Made by a program: the position numbers and the translations under genes. Of a stretch of DNA of 64,000 nt, positions 24,983 to 33,530 are shown piece by piece. The stretch is from an uncultured Collinsella sp. Its GTDB lineage: Bacteria; Actinomycetota; Coriobacteriia; Coriobacteriales; Coriobacteriaceae. The stretch spans positions 38,451 through 102,450 of the forward strand of contig CANRSF010000006.1 in NCBI GenBank assembly GCA_947642445.1, given 5' to 3'. How positions within the stretch are numbered: position 1 is the first letter of the stretch; the number at the start of each line of letters is the position of its first letter. Under the pieces are notes generated by a model, which was not told where the DNA came from, ran no database searches, and saw only the letters and a list, made by a program, of their open reading frames with translations.

Positions 24983-26425
24983 GTGCTTAATAGATTCCGC
25001 ATGCTTGTCGCCTGTGCTTTGACCTTCGCGCTTTGCTGGGTGCCGGGATTTGCGTTTGCTGGGGACGCTGAGGACGGGGCCCAGGTTGCTGCGACCGCTC
25101 ATGGGCTTTCCTATGGGATCGAGGGTTTTGAGCGGTTGGCCAAGGGGACCGCTCGTGCCATGGAGGGCCAGCCTGAGGGCTTCCGGTTTCCCGTTGACGA
25201 GGACGTGGACCTTGTAGTGGCGCCTGCTGCCGATCGCGTTGTGGTGTGGATATCGCCCAAGGCGGTCGAGAAGTTTGGATTGGATCCGCAGGACAACGAG
25301 TGCGTATCGGGTCTCAAGGCCCTCGTCTGCGAGCTCGACAGCGCAAACTCCATGGGAGGTGCGCAGCTAGGGGACGTTGATCTTCCTTGGTATGTTACGG
25401 CGGAAACAACGTTTGATGCCGGCGGTTATACCTATGGCTTTGACGAGCGCGGTGCGGATGGGGACCGCTATGTGGTGATTGCATCGGCCTCGGGTGATGC
25501 CAAGGGCGGCGCGCGTTGGCTTGATAGCGCTCAAATGGTAGAGGCATCGTCTGTCGTGTTGCGGGATGAGCAGGGGCCCTTGACCTCTCTGGCCTCCTTT
25601 TTAGGCGGCATCGACTACCGCCCGTTTTGGGTGTCTATCAAAACGAGCGGCCTTGCCCTGGTGATTGCCTTTGCACTGGGCCTGTTTGCCGCGTGGAAGA
25701 CTGTGGGTACCTCGAGTCGCATCAAGGGCCTGCTCGATTCGGTCTTTACGATTCCTATGGTGCTGCCGCCCACGGTCTGCGGCTTTCTGCTCCTCATGCT
25801 GTTTGGCCGCTCGACCGGGGTGGGCCAATGGCTCATCGCGCACGGCATCTCGATCGTCTTTACCTGGCCCGCGGCGGTCATTTCGGCTGTCGTTGTGTCG
25901 TTTCCGCTGGTCTACCGCACGGCGCTCGGAGCCTTCGAGAGCCTCGACACGCAGATGCTCGACGCCGCGCGAACCTTGGGGTGGTCCGAACGTCGCATCT
26001 TTGCCAAGCTCATGATGCCGCTCGGCTGGCCCTCAATCGCGGCGGGCACGGTGCTCGCCTTCGCTCGCGCGATGGGCGAGTTTGGCTGCACGCTGTTCTT
26101 TGCGGGCAACTACGCCGGCATTACGCAGACCATTCCCATTGCGATTTACTTTGAGTGGATGGGCGGCAATACGTCGGTGGCTCTCTTTTGGGTCGTGGTC
26201 GTAATAGCGTTCAGCTTCCTGGTCATCCTATTCATCAACATGTACACGGCGCATTCTCAAAAGTATCGCGAGCGGGGCCTTTCCCGTGCGGAGCGCAAGC
26301 AGGCCAAAGAGCTCGCCGGACAGGGCGATTCGCTTGACCCGGTGGGCGGTGATGCCTTGCGTATCGATCGCGAGGCGCTGGCCGAGCTTATGCGCGATGG
26401 CGCGGTCGCAAAGGGAGGTCGATAA
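24983..26425 (+). CDS. modB: Molybdate ABC permease with N-terminal extracytoplasmic domain
   Basis: A 480-residue protein, about twice the usual ModB length. Residues 1-24 are a signal peptide ending in AFA-G. Residues 25-205 form an extracytoplasmic region with VDLVVAPAADRVVVWISP and no family I recognise. From about residue 211 a standard five- to six-helix ModB permease follows, with the EAA loop AARTLGWSERRIFAKLMMP and the segment ARAMGEFGCTLFFAGN. A charged cytoplasmic tail ends it. The GTG at 24983 follows TTGGAG by 6 bases. modC starts 4 bases after its stop. Confidence 0.85.
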   Translation: MLNRFRMLVACALTFALCWVPGFAFAGDAEDGAQVAATAHGLSYGIEGFERLAKGTARAMEGQPEGFRFPVDEDVDLVVAPAADRVVVWISPKAVEKFGLDPQDNECVSGLKALVCELDSANSMGGAQLGDVDLPWYVTAETTFDAGGYTYGFDERGADGDRYVVIASASGDAKGGARWLDSAQMVEASSVVLRDEQGPLTSLASFLGGIDYRPFWVSIKTSGLALVIAFALGLFAAWKTVGTSSRIKGLLDSVFTIPMVLPPTVCGFLLLMLFGRSTGVGQWLIAHGISIVFTWPAAVISAVVVSFPLVYRTALGAFESLDTQMLDAARTLGWSERRIFAKLMMPLGWPSIAAGTVLAFARAMGEFGCTLFFAGNYAGITQTIPIAIYFEWMGGNTSVALFWVVVVIAFSFLVILFINMYTAHSQKYRERGLSRAERKQAKELAGQGDSLDPVGGDALRIDREALAELMRDGAVAKGGR

Positions 26426-26428
26426 GCC

Positions 26429-27499
26429 ATGTCGCTCGTTCTGGATATCAAAAAGCGCTATCCGGGCTTTACCCTCGACATTCAGCTCGATGCCGGCGAG
26501 GAGCGTGTGGCGCTGCTGGGCGCCTCGGGTTGCGGCAAGAGCTGCACGTTGCGCTGCATTGCCGGCGTGGAGACACCCGACGAGGGCGAGATCGTCGTCA
26601 ACGGCGTGACCTTTTTTGACTCGGCGGCGGGTATCAACCTGTCGCCCCAGGAGCGAAAATGCGCCCTGCTGTTCCAGAACTATCAGCTGTTTCCCAACAT
26701 GACGGTGGCCGATAACGTATGCGCCGGTGTTAAGGATGCGGGTGACGCCGCCGCGCGCAAAAAGCTCGCCGAGCGCTATCTGGGCATTTTCGGTCTGGCC
26801 GATTTTGCCGACCGCTACCCCGCGCGCCTCTCGGGCGGTCAGCAGCAACGCGTGGCGCTTGCGCGCATGGTGGCGGCGCATCCGGGCATTTTTATGTTCG
26901 ACGAGCCCATGAGCGCGCTCGATTCCTATCTTAAGAGCGCGCTCGAACAGAACATGCTCGACCTGTTCGATGTGTGCAACCGTACCGTGCTCTACGTGAG
27001 CCACGACATCGACGAAGCGTGCCGCCTGTGCCAATGCATCTGCGTGATGCATAGCGGGCACATTGAGGAGATTGGTTCTGTCGAGGACGTAGTTCGCCGC
27101 CCGCAGACACTGGCGGCGCTGCGCCTGACGGGCTGCAAGAACACGAGCCGTGCGCGCAAGATCGGCTACGAAGAAGTTGAGGCCCTCGATTGGGGCATGA
27201 CCTTTAACGTGGGCCGCGAGGTCCCCGATGATGTGGCGTACCTGGGGATTCGTGCAAGTTACTTCCATGTTGACAACCGTGCCGAACGGGGCCGCAACAG
27301 CTACGATTTGCACGTGGCCCGTGTGAGCGATTCGCGTTTTGAGCGCTTGGTGCTGTTGGATGTGCCACGTACCGATGCGCCGACTCGCCTGCAGTGGAAG
27401 GTCAACAAGGTGGGCGTACCTGTAGAGGAGTTGCCACAGGCGGGGGAGACCTTGCGCATGCATTTTGATGCGAGCAGGATTCATTTGGTTTGTCGATAG
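26429..27499 (+). CDS. modC: Molybdate ABC transporter ATP-binding protein
   Basis: A 356-residue ATPase that drives ModB. Walker A GASGCGKS lies near residues 31-38, the Q-loop at LLFQNYQLFPNM, the signature LSGGQQQR near 133, Walker B with IFMFDEPMSALD, and the switch His in VSHDIDE. Residues 230-356 are an accessory domain that could be a degenerate molybdate-binding (MOP) region, but no clear MOP motif is seen. Translation is probably coupled to modB. Confidence 0.92.
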   Translation: MSLVLDIKKRYPGFTLDIQLDAGEERVALLGASGCGKSCTLRCIAGVETPDEGEIVVNGVTFFDSAAGINLSPQERKCALLFQNYQLFPNMTVADNVCAGVKDAGDAAARKKLAERYLGIFGLADFADRYPARLSGGQQQRVALARMVAAHPGIFMFDEPMSALDSYLKSALEQNMLDLFDVCNRTVLYVSHDIDEACRLCQCICVMHSGHIEEIGSVEDVVRRPQTLAALRLTGCKNTSRARKIGYEEVEALDWGMTFNVGREVPDDVAYLGIRASYFHVDNRAERGRNSYDLHVARVSDSRFERLVLLDVPRTDAPTRLQWKVNKVGVPVEELPQAGETLRMHFDASRIHLVCR

Positions 27500-27510
27500 C
27501 GCCGGGTAAT

Positions 27511-27547
27511 GCCGTCGGGGAATATAAGCCTCGGCGGCTTTGTTTTT
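27511..27547 (+). terminator. Terminator of modABC
   Basis: A 10-bp stem GCCGTCGGGG/CCTCGGCGGC (two wobble pairs) is followed by TTTGTTTTTG. Confidence 0.85.
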
Positions 27548-27643
27548 GCCGTTCGCCGAATGAGGAATGACAAACTCTTATCAATCAAGATAATTATTTA
27601 TTAAACGACGGCACACGACGCTGTCGTACGAATGTCAACGGTG

Positions 27644-27672
27644 TTCGCATGGTCGATGACCGTTGGTATAGT
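27644..27672 (+). promoter_or_regulatory. Promoter of the reductase-selenium operon
   Basis: An extended -10 TGGTATAGT (hexamer 27667-27672) lies 17 bp downstream of TTCGCA at 27644-27649, which matches four of six -35 positions. Confidence 0.55.
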
Positions 27673-27701
27673 TGACCTCAACTTGTAAAGGAGGGTGCGC
27701 G

Positions 27702-27770
27702 CATGCCGCAGACGACATACATTCGCCGCGTTGCCGCGCGTGCCCTATATATGGCTCGGAGCCGCATATG
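27702..27770 (+). CDS. 22-codon leader peptide frame
   Basis: The ATG at 27702 follows an excellent ribosome site AAAGGAGGG at good spacing, 30 bases after the -10. The 22-residue product begins MPQTTYIRRVAARA and is Arg-rich, then stops at TGA 27768. The stop sits inside a hairpin whose arms CGGAGCCG and CGGCTCCG lie on each side. No other gene starts until 27931. It looks like a translated leader that could couple ribosome position to the downstream transcript. Confidence 0.45.
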
Positions 27771-27930
27771 AGCAGGTATGTTCACGGCTCCGGGAGAGAC
27801 GACACGCAGCTAAATAACCGAACGCAAGGCAGGTTCCCCAAAATTCCGGGTTTAGGCGCGGCTGGGTTTTCGCCACCCACCGTGCAGCAATACCGTAGCT
27901 ATTCATATTTGGTTCGAGAGGGGAACCGTC

Positions 27931-29214
27931 ATGGCTGAAGAATTTGATTTCCATCCGATGTGGGAGAGCCTCGGCATGAATCTTGCCGACCACGACATGC
28001 TGCTGGGCGCCGTGGGCCAGATGTACGGCGATATGTTCTTGACGCAGAACAATCGCCCCAAGTCCACGTCCTACCTGGACTTTGTGGCCAGCAACATCCA
28101 CAGCGGCCGTATTAACGAGATGCTCGACAAGAAGGAGGCCGGCGAGGCCACCAAGATCGTCGGTTCGTTCTGCGTGTACGTGCCCGAGGAGATCGTGCTT
28201 GCCTGTGACGGCATTCCCGTTGGCCTGTGCTCGGGCGCCGATTGGGCAACGGACAAGGTCGAGGAGCACCTGCCGCGCAACACCTGTCCGCTTATCAAGA
28301 GCTTTGCCGGCTTTAAGCTGGGCGAGGTCTGCCCCTACATCGAGTCGAGTGACCTGGTGGTGGGCGAGAACACCTGCGATGGCAAGAAGAAAGCCTACGA
28401 GTTCTTTGCCACGCAAAAGAACATGTACGTCATGGATATTCCCAACGTGCACGACGAGTCGACGCTCGTGACCTGGAAGGCCGAGGTCAAGAAGCTCGCC
28501 GCCAAGATCGAGGAAGAGTGTGGCGTCAAGATTACGCCCGAGCGTCTGAAGGCCGCCATCCACGCCGTCAATGAGAAGCGCCGCGCCCTGCAGCGCCTCG
28601 CTGCCACGCGCGCTGCCGACCCAGCGCCCATCAGCGGTCTCGACAGCCTGCTGACCGTTCAGGCCGCCTTTATGGACGACACGCCACGTCTGACCGGAGC
28701 CATTAACGATATGGCGGCTGAGTGCGAGCAGCGTGTCGAGGCCGGCGAGGGCGTGGCGCCCAAGGGGACCAAGCGCATTCTGTACACCGGCACGCCCATG
28801 GCCGTGCCCAACTGGAAGCTGTTCAACCTTATCGAGAAAGCCGGCGGCGTTGTGGTAGGCGAGGAGTCCTGCACGGGCTCGCGCTACTACAAGGACCTGG
28901 TCGACGAGTCCGGTGAGACGGTGGACGAGATGCTCGATGCCATCGCCGAGCGCTACTTTAAGATCAACTGCGCCGTCTTTACGCCCAACGACCAGCGTAT
29001 GAAGGACATTGTCCAGATGGCCAAGGACCTGCATGCCGACGGCATCGTCGACGTGGCCCTGCAGTTCTGCACGCTCTATGAGATGGAGTCGTTTGCCGTG
29101 GAGAAGGCCGCCGAGGAAGCCGGCATTCCGTTTATGCACATCACGACCGACTACGCCGGTGAGGATGCAGGCCAACTGCAAACCAGGATCGAGGCCTTCT
29201 TGGAAACCATTTAG
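27931..29214 (+). CDS. Double-cubane cluster anaerobic reductase (HgdB/YjiM family), first copy
   Basis: A 427-residue member of the 2-hydroxyacyl-CoA dehydratase D-component family, in the subgroup of double-cubane-cluster proteins. These accept electrons from an ATP-dependent activator and reduce small, low-potential substrates; the true substrate here is unknown. Cluster cysteines are visible in GSFCVYVP, RNTCPLIKSF, GEVCPYIE and ENTCDGKKKAYEFF, the last being the subgroup hallmark. The ATG follows GAGGGGAACC. The second copy and the activator follow on the same strand. Confidence 0.86.
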   Translation: MAEEFDFHPMWESLGMNLADHDMLLGAVGQMYGDMFLTQNNRPKSTSYLDFVASNIHSGRINEMLDKKEAGEATKIVGSFCVYVPEEIVLACDGIPVGLCSGADWATDKVEEHLPRNTCPLIKSFAGFKLGEVCPYIESSDLVVGENTCDGKKKAYEFFATQKNMYVMDIPNVHDESTLVTWKAEVKKLAAKIEEECGVKITPERLKAAIHAVNEKRRALQRLAATRAADPAPISGLDSLLTVQAAFMDDTPRLTGAINDMAAECEQRVEAGEGVAPKGTKRILYTGTPMAVPNWKLFNLIEKAGGVVVGEESCTGSRYYKDLVDESGETVDEMLDAIAERYFKINCAVFTPNDQRMKDIVQMAKDLHADGIVDVALQFCTLYEMESFAVEKAAEEAGIPFMHITTDYAGEDAGQLQTRIEAFLETI

Positions 29215-29228
29215 GGCTATCCGTCCCG

Positions 29229-29332
29229 GCGGCTTTTCCAGGCACCCGATCTTGCCGTTCAAACCGTCGCTTGCGTGCGAAAGTACGCGGCGCGCCTCTT
29301 TCACGGCAACCTCGGGCACCTGGGAAAGCCGC
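29229..29332. repeat. R3 structured intergenic repeat, copy 1
   Basis: Arms 29229-29249 and 29312-29332 pair over 21 positions with a wobble and a central two-base mismatch in GGCACC. Inside, TTGCCG pairs with CGGCAA, and the apical stem GCGTGC-GAAA-GTACGC (29274-29289) has a GNRA-type loop. Copy 2 at 30521-30632 keeps the mismatch and the CACCCGA/TCGGGCACC blocks while most stem bases differ. It lies between the two reductase genes. Confidence 0.8.
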
Positions 29333-29364
29333 TTCCTTGGTTGGTTAAAAGGTTTAGGAGTTAT

Positions 29365-30528
29365 ATGTCGGAAAATATTGAGCAGCCGTTGCCCAGCACG
29401 TTTGAGGAGTTCAACGAGCAGCGCAAGGCCGCGTTTATTCGCGTTAAGGATTATAAGCAGGCGGGCAATCGCCTGGTCGGCTTTTTGTGCAGCTATACGC
29501 CGCTCGAGATTATCGATGCCGCGGGGGCCGCAAGTGTCGCTCTGTGCGGTACGTCCGATGAGGTGATCCCCGAGGCCGAGAAAGTGCTGCCGGCAAATCT
29601 GTGTCCGCTCATCAAATCGACGTACGGCTTTGCCTACTCGCAAAAGTGCCCGTTTACGTACTTTAGCGACATGATCATCGGTGAGACCACCTGCGACGGC
29701 AAGAAGAAGATGTACGAGCTCTTAAACGAGCTTAAGCGCACGCACATTCTGCATCTTCCGCAGGGTCGCGACCGCGCCTACGAGCGCGAGGGCTGGTACG
29801 AGGAGTGCCGCCTGCTCAAGGAGGAACTCGAGGGCTTCTACGGCATCACGATTACCGACGATGACCTGCGCGCTGCCGTCCGTCGTCGCAACCGTTTGCG
29901 TGCGGCTCAGCTCGAGATGTTTGCGCTGCAGGCCAACCAGCCGGCGGCCATGAGCGGCGTCGACCTGATGAGCACCATGTTCGCCGGTACGTTCAGCTTT
30001 GATATCGAGGCCTATACGCAGCAACTGGAGCAAAAGGTTGCCAAGCTGCGCGAGGCCTACGACGCGGGCGAGCGCCCGGTTGCGGCGGATGCCAAGCGCA
30101 TCCTGATCACCGGCTGCCCCGTGGGCGGCGTGATCAACAAGATCGGTCGCACCATCGAGTCCAACGGCGGCGTGGTCGTGTGTATGGATGACTGCTCGGG
30201 TGAGCGCACAGCTGCCATGATGGTCGACCCGGACGCGCCCGATATCCTGCGCGCCATCGCCGACCGCTACCTTGACATCAACTGCTCGGTCATGACGCCC
30301 AACGACGGTCGTATGGAAAACACGCTGGCCATGTGCGAGAAGTATCATGTCGATGGCGTAGTGGAGAGCGTGCTGCAGGCGTGCCACACCTTTAACGTGG
30401 AGAGTGCGCGCATGCAGGAGGCTGTCGAGGGTGCGGGTATTCCGTATATGAAGATCGAGACCGACTACAGCAACGGCGACATGGGCCAGATCGAGACGCG
30501 CATCGCCGCCTTTATCGAAACCCTCTGA
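29365..30528 (+). CDS. Double-cubane cluster anaerobic reductase, second copy
   Basis: A 387-residue paralogue of the preceding gene. It keeps [27 protein letters not shown] and the hallmark [13 protein letters not shown], plus [12 protein letters not shown] in the C-terminal half. Divergence from its neighbour suggests the two form a heterodimer or act on different substrates. The ATG at 29365 follows TTAGGAG; an upstream in-frame start would run through the R3 repeat. Its last codons form part of the left arm of R3 copy 2. Confidence 0.86.
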   Translation: MSENIEQPLPSTFEEFNEQRKAAFIRVKDYKQAGNRLVGFLCSYTPLEIIDAAGAASVALCGTSDEVIPEAEKVLPANLCPLIKSTYGFAYSQKCPFTYFSDMIIGETTCDGKKKMYELLNELKRTHILHLPQGRDRAYEREGWYEECRLLKEELEGFYGITITDDDLRAAVRRRNRLRAAQLEMFALQANQPAAMSGVDLMSTMFAGTFSFDIEAYTQQLEQKVAKLREAYDAGERPVAADAKRILITGCPVGGVINKIGRTIESNGGVVVCMDDCSGERTAAMMVDPDAPDILRAIADRYLDINCSVMTPNDGRMENTLAMCEKYHVDGVVESVLQACHTFNVESARMQEAVEGAGIPYMKIETDYSNGDMGQIETRIAAFIETL

Positions 30529-30632
30529 CGTCTGAGGCACCCGACCTTCCGGCTCCAACCCTCCTCGCGTACCTTGAGTACGCTTCGTCGGGCTTGTCGC
30601 TCGGAATCTCGGGCACCTCAGACGCCAGAGGG
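30521..30632. repeat. R3 structured intergenic repeat, copy 2
   Basis: Arms 30521-30544 and 30609-30632 match at 21 of 24 positions, again with the central CA/TG mismatch. TTCCG pairs with CGGAA inside, and the apical stem is GCGTAC-CTTGA-GTACGC. The left arm includes the stop codon of the second reductase gene. Confidence 0.8.
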
Positions 30633-30687
30633 CCGTTGTTGCAGCAGTGTCTGATCGTTTGATTTTCTTGCTGATTAGGAGAGAGCC

Positions 30688-31452
30688 GTGATAGGGATCG
30701 GGATCGATATCGGGTCTACGGCGGCTAAGGCTGCTGTGGTCGATGGGGAGGGTTCGGTGGCGTGGACGTGCGTGCAGCCAACCGGGTTCTCGTCGGTCGA
30801 TGCGGCCGAGCGGCTGCGCGAGGCACTGGCAGCGGCCGGCCACGACGTGTGCGCCGACGATGCTCGCGTGGTCGCGACTGGCTACGGCCGTGTTGCCGTG
30901 CCCTATGCACACAAGGTTGTGACCGAGATCACCTGTCACGGCACCGGTGCCGTGCGTCTGTTTGGCGACCATGGCACCGTGATTGACGTGGGCGGCCAGG
31001 ACACCAAGGTCATTCAGCTTAAAAGTGGCCGCGTGGCTAAATTTGCCATGAACGACAAGTGCGCCGCCGGCACGGGGCGCTTTTTGGAGATTATGGCAGA
31101 CCGCCTAGGCATTTCCCAGCAGCAGATGGCCGACCTGGCGCGTTCCGGCGAGCCTACCAAGATATCAAGCATGTGCACGGTCTTTGCCGAAAGCGAGGTT
31201 ATCAGCCTGATCGGTCGCGGCGAGCCGCGCGAGAACATTGCGCGCGGCGTGATCGAAAGCGTCGTGTCGCGCGTGGCGACTATGGCCGGGCAGGCGGCGG
31301 GTGCTCCGTACTACCTGACGGGAGGCCTGTGCGAGAATGCCTACGTTGTGGAGCGGTTGGCCGCGCTGCTGGGGTCGTCGGTGACTACGTCGCCCCAGGC
31401 CCGCTTTGCAGGTGCCATCGGTGCGGCGATTCGCGCGCAGGCGCTCAATTAA
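30688..31452 (+). CDS. ATP-dependent activator of dehydratase/reductase (HgdC/YjiL family)
   Basis: A 254-residue ASKHA-fold ATPase that passes an electron at very low potential from a bridging [4Fe-4S] cluster to the double-cubane reductases. The N-terminus IGIGIDIGSTAAKAAVV is the phosphate 1 motif and VIDVGGQDTKVI the phosphate 2 motif. The cluster cysteines are in NDKCAAGTGRF and ISSMCTVFAESE, one per subunit of a homodimer. The GTG start at 30688 follows TTAGGAGAG. It sits directly between its likely partners and selD. Confidence 0.9.
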   Translation: MIGIGIDIGSTAAKAAVVDGEGSVAWTCVQPTGFSSVDAAERLREALAAAGHDVCADDARVVATGYGRVAVPYAHKVVTEITCHGTGAVRLFGDHGTVIDVGGQDTKVIQLKSGRVAKFAMNDKCAAGTGRFLEIMADRLGISQQQMADLARSGEPTKISSMCTVFAESEVISLIGRGEPRENIARGVIESVVSRVATMAGQAAGAPYYLTGGLCENAYVVERLAALLGSSVTTSPQARFAGAIGAAIRAQALN

Positions 31453-31522
31453 TGTGTCCGCCCCAGGCTCGCATTCATGCGTATACTGGGAGAAAATGAT
31501 TGACCGATGAGAGGAGGTATCG

Positions 31523-32572
31523 ATGGCTGACGATCAGATGAAGCTCACGTCTATGACGGCCGCGAGCGGTTGAGCCGCTAAGTTGGCCCCCGGAGCCCTC
31601 GCCCAGGTCCTGGGCGATTTACCCAATGTGCATAACGACAACTTGCTCGTGGGGTTCGATACCTCCGACGATGCGAGCGTCTTCCGCGTTGGCGAGAACT
31701 TGGGTCTCGTGCAGTCCATCGACTTCTTCCCGCCGATGGTCGACGACCCGTTTCTGTTCGGTCAGATTGCCGCGGCCAACTCGCTGTCGGACATCTACGC
31801 CATGGGCGGGCGGCCGAGCCATGCCATGAACCTGCTTTGCATACCCAGTTGCCTGGGTGTTGAGGTTGCCGGCAAGATTTTGGCAGGCGGCGCCGATAAG
31901 TGCGTCGAGGCGGGTTGCTCCATCGCGGGCGGCCATACCATCAACGACGACGAGCCCAAGTACGGCCTGTCCGTGAGCGGCTTTGTCTCGCTCGACCGCA
32001 TGCTCGCCAACAGCGGCGCGCGCGCTGGCGATGTCCTGTTGCTGACCAAGGCGATCGGCTCTGGCATCATCACCACGGCCATTAAGGGCGAGCTCATCGA
32101 GCAGGACGAGGCCGCAGCCATGTTTGACTCGATGCGCACCCTCAACGAGGCGCCGATTCGTCTGGCCGAGGGACTTGAGCTTCACGGCTGCACCGATGTC
32201 ACGGGCTTTGGCCTGATCGGGCACGCGTGCGAGATGGCCGAGGGCTCGGGCGTGCAGGTTGAGCTTGCGTCGGGGGCGGTGCCGCTCTTTGATCAGGTGC
32301 TCGACATGGCTCGTCTGGGCATTATCCCAGCGGGCTCCTACCGCAACCAGGACTTTTTTGGCCCGCGTGTGGCTGCCGACGAGGACCTGGAGCCGGGCAT
32401 GCTCGACGCGCTGTACGATCCGCAGACGTCTGGTGGCCTGCTTATCGCGGCGCCCGCGGCGGATGTGGATGAGCTTGCGCGTCGCCTGGATGCCGAGGGG
32501 TGCATCGCCGCCGTTATCGGGCGCGTGTGCGAGGCGATGCCGGGCGGTCCTGCCGTCCACGTTGTTCGCTAG
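31523..32572 (+). CDS. selD: Selenide, water dikinase, selenoprotein form
   Basis: A 349-residue enzyme that makes selenophosphate from selenide and ATP. The ATG at 31523 follows GAGGAGG. Codon 17 is an in-frame TGA (31571-31573) in the context TAASG-Sec-AAKLAPG, exactly where E. coli SelD has its active Cys17, so it is read as selenocysteine. A bacterial SECIS-type hairpin follows within reading distance. The rest is canonical: ATP-binding VGFDTSDDASVF, SLSDIYAMGG and GFGLIGHACEMAEGS. Automatic calls would start at 31583 and lose the active site. Confidence 0.93.
31600..31616 (+). promoter_or_regulatory. SECIS apical hairpin of selD
   Basis: CGCCCA and TGGGCG pair around the loop GGTCC, giving the AGGTC apical motif known from bacterial SECIS elements. 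The loop guanines lie 32 nt after the TGA, within the usual range. A longer lower stem can form from the flanking GC-rich sequence. Confidence 0.75.
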
Positions 32573-32595
32573 CCCGCACGTTTATGTAACTGTTT

Positions 32596-32613
32596 ACCGT
32601 TCTCTAGAACGGT
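32596..32613. promoter_or_regulatory. Perfect palindrome before yedF
   Basis: ACCGTTCT-CT-AGAACGGT is an 8+2+8 palindrome followed by TCTTTCG. It may be an attenuating hairpin after selD or a repressor site. Confidence 0.45.
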
Positions 32614-32632
32614 TCTTTCGAAAGGATTTGCT

Positions 32633-33259
32633 ATGTCTACCAAAATTGAAGTCAATGCCATGGGCGATGCCTGCCCGCTGCCCGTCGTCAAGACGCTTAA
32701 GGCACTCAAACAGCTTGATGGCGAGGGCGCCGTCGTGACCTCGGTCGACAACGAGACCGCCGTCAAGAACATCTCCAAGATGGCGCAGGAGAAGGGCTGC
32801 ACGGCCTCGGTCGAGAAGATTTCGGACGCCGAGTGGCACGTGACTGTCGCGACCGCCGGTGCCGTGGCCGTTGCAGACCCCGAGCAGGACGGTGCCGCTT
32901 TCTGCGACGCCAGCACCGGCAAGGGCGAGCTCGTCATTTCCGTCTACACCGATTGCATGGGCCGTGGCGACGACGAGCTGGGCCACAAGCTCATGAAGGC
33001 GTTTATCTTCGCCGTGACGCAGCAGGAGGAGCTGCCCGCGACCATGCTGTTCTACAACGGCGGCGCCAAGCTCACCGTCGAAGGCTCGCCGGTGCTCGAT
33101 GACCTGAAGGGCCTGGCGGAGCAGGGTGTCGAGATTCTCACCTGCGGTACCTGCCTCGACCACTATGGCATTAAAGACCAGCTTGCGGTGGGCGAGGTCA
33201 CCAACATGTACGTGATCGTGGAGAAGATGGAGCAGGCCGTGCGCGTCGTGCGCCCGTAG
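32633..33259 (+). CDS. yedF: Selenium-metabolism sulfurtransferase-like protein
   Basis: A 208-residue protein with an N-terminal TusA/SirA-like domain (NAMGDACPLPVVKTLKAL, Cys-Pro motif) and a DsrE-like C-terminal half (LVISVYTDCMGRG, ILTCGTCLDHYG). YedF proteins co-occur with selD and are thought to handle selenium or sulfur carriers. The ATG at 32633 follows GAAAGGA. It lies inside the selD-to-lyase run, which fits the selenium role. Confidence 0.88.
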   Translation: MSTKIEVNAMGDACPLPVVKTLKALKQLDGEGAVVTSVDNETAVKNISKMAQEKGCTASVEKISDAEWHVTVATAGAVAVADPEQDGAAFCDASTGKGELVISVYTDCMGRGDDELGHKLMKAFIFAVTQQEELPATMLFYNGGAKLTVEGSPVLDDLKGLAEQGVEILTCGTCLDHYGIKDQLAVGEVTNMYVIVEKMEQAVRVVRP

Positions 33260-33278
33260 CGTATTGGTTGGAGTTGCC

Positions 33279-33530
33279 ATGAGGGAGAAGCGCCCGGCGC
33301 TTGTCATCACGTTTCCCACCACGGCGGCCGCCATGGGCTGCGAGTCCCTGTGCATTGAGCGCGGCCTTTCTGGGCGAACGATTCCCGTGCCCGGGGAGGT
33401 CGCTGCCGGCTGCGGTCTGGCGTGGAAGGCGTTGCCTGCCGATGAGGAGCTGCTGCGCAGCGAGCTTGCCGCGGCGGGCGTTCCCACCGAGGGCTATACC
33501 GTGATTGATATGTGGGAGGTCGTGCGATGA
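33279..33530 (+). CDS. DUF3343 family protein
   Basis: An 83-residue protein of the putative Se/S carrier-like family that recurs beside selD and selenocysteine lyase genes. Visible features are the N-terminal ALVITFPTTAAAMGCE, the glycine/cysteine turn PVPGEVAAGCGLAWK and the C-terminal GYTVIDMWEV. The function is unknown; position suggests selenium transfer. The ATG at 33279 follows TTGGAG. Its stop overlaps the next start (ATGA), so translation is coupled. Confidence 0.82.
   Translation: MREKRPALVITFPTTAAAMGCESLCIERGLSGRTIPVPGEVAAGCGLAWKALPADEELLRSELAAAGVPTEGYTVIDMWEVVR

Noticed and set aside
27768..27770. TGA of the leader frame as a selenocysteine codon
   Set aside because: Read-through gives only about 15 more codons before TAA, with no SECIS-type AGGTC hairpin at the right distance.
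27672..27938. 88-codon Cys-rich frame ahead of the first reductase
   Set aside because: TTG start overlapping the leader ribosome site, reading through the leader hairpin in another frame and into the reductase start; the short leader frame explains the ribosome site better.
31583..32572. Truncated SelD starting after the TGA
   Set aside because: It would lack the active-site residue and has no ribosome site; the TGA with a SECIS hairpin explains the gap.
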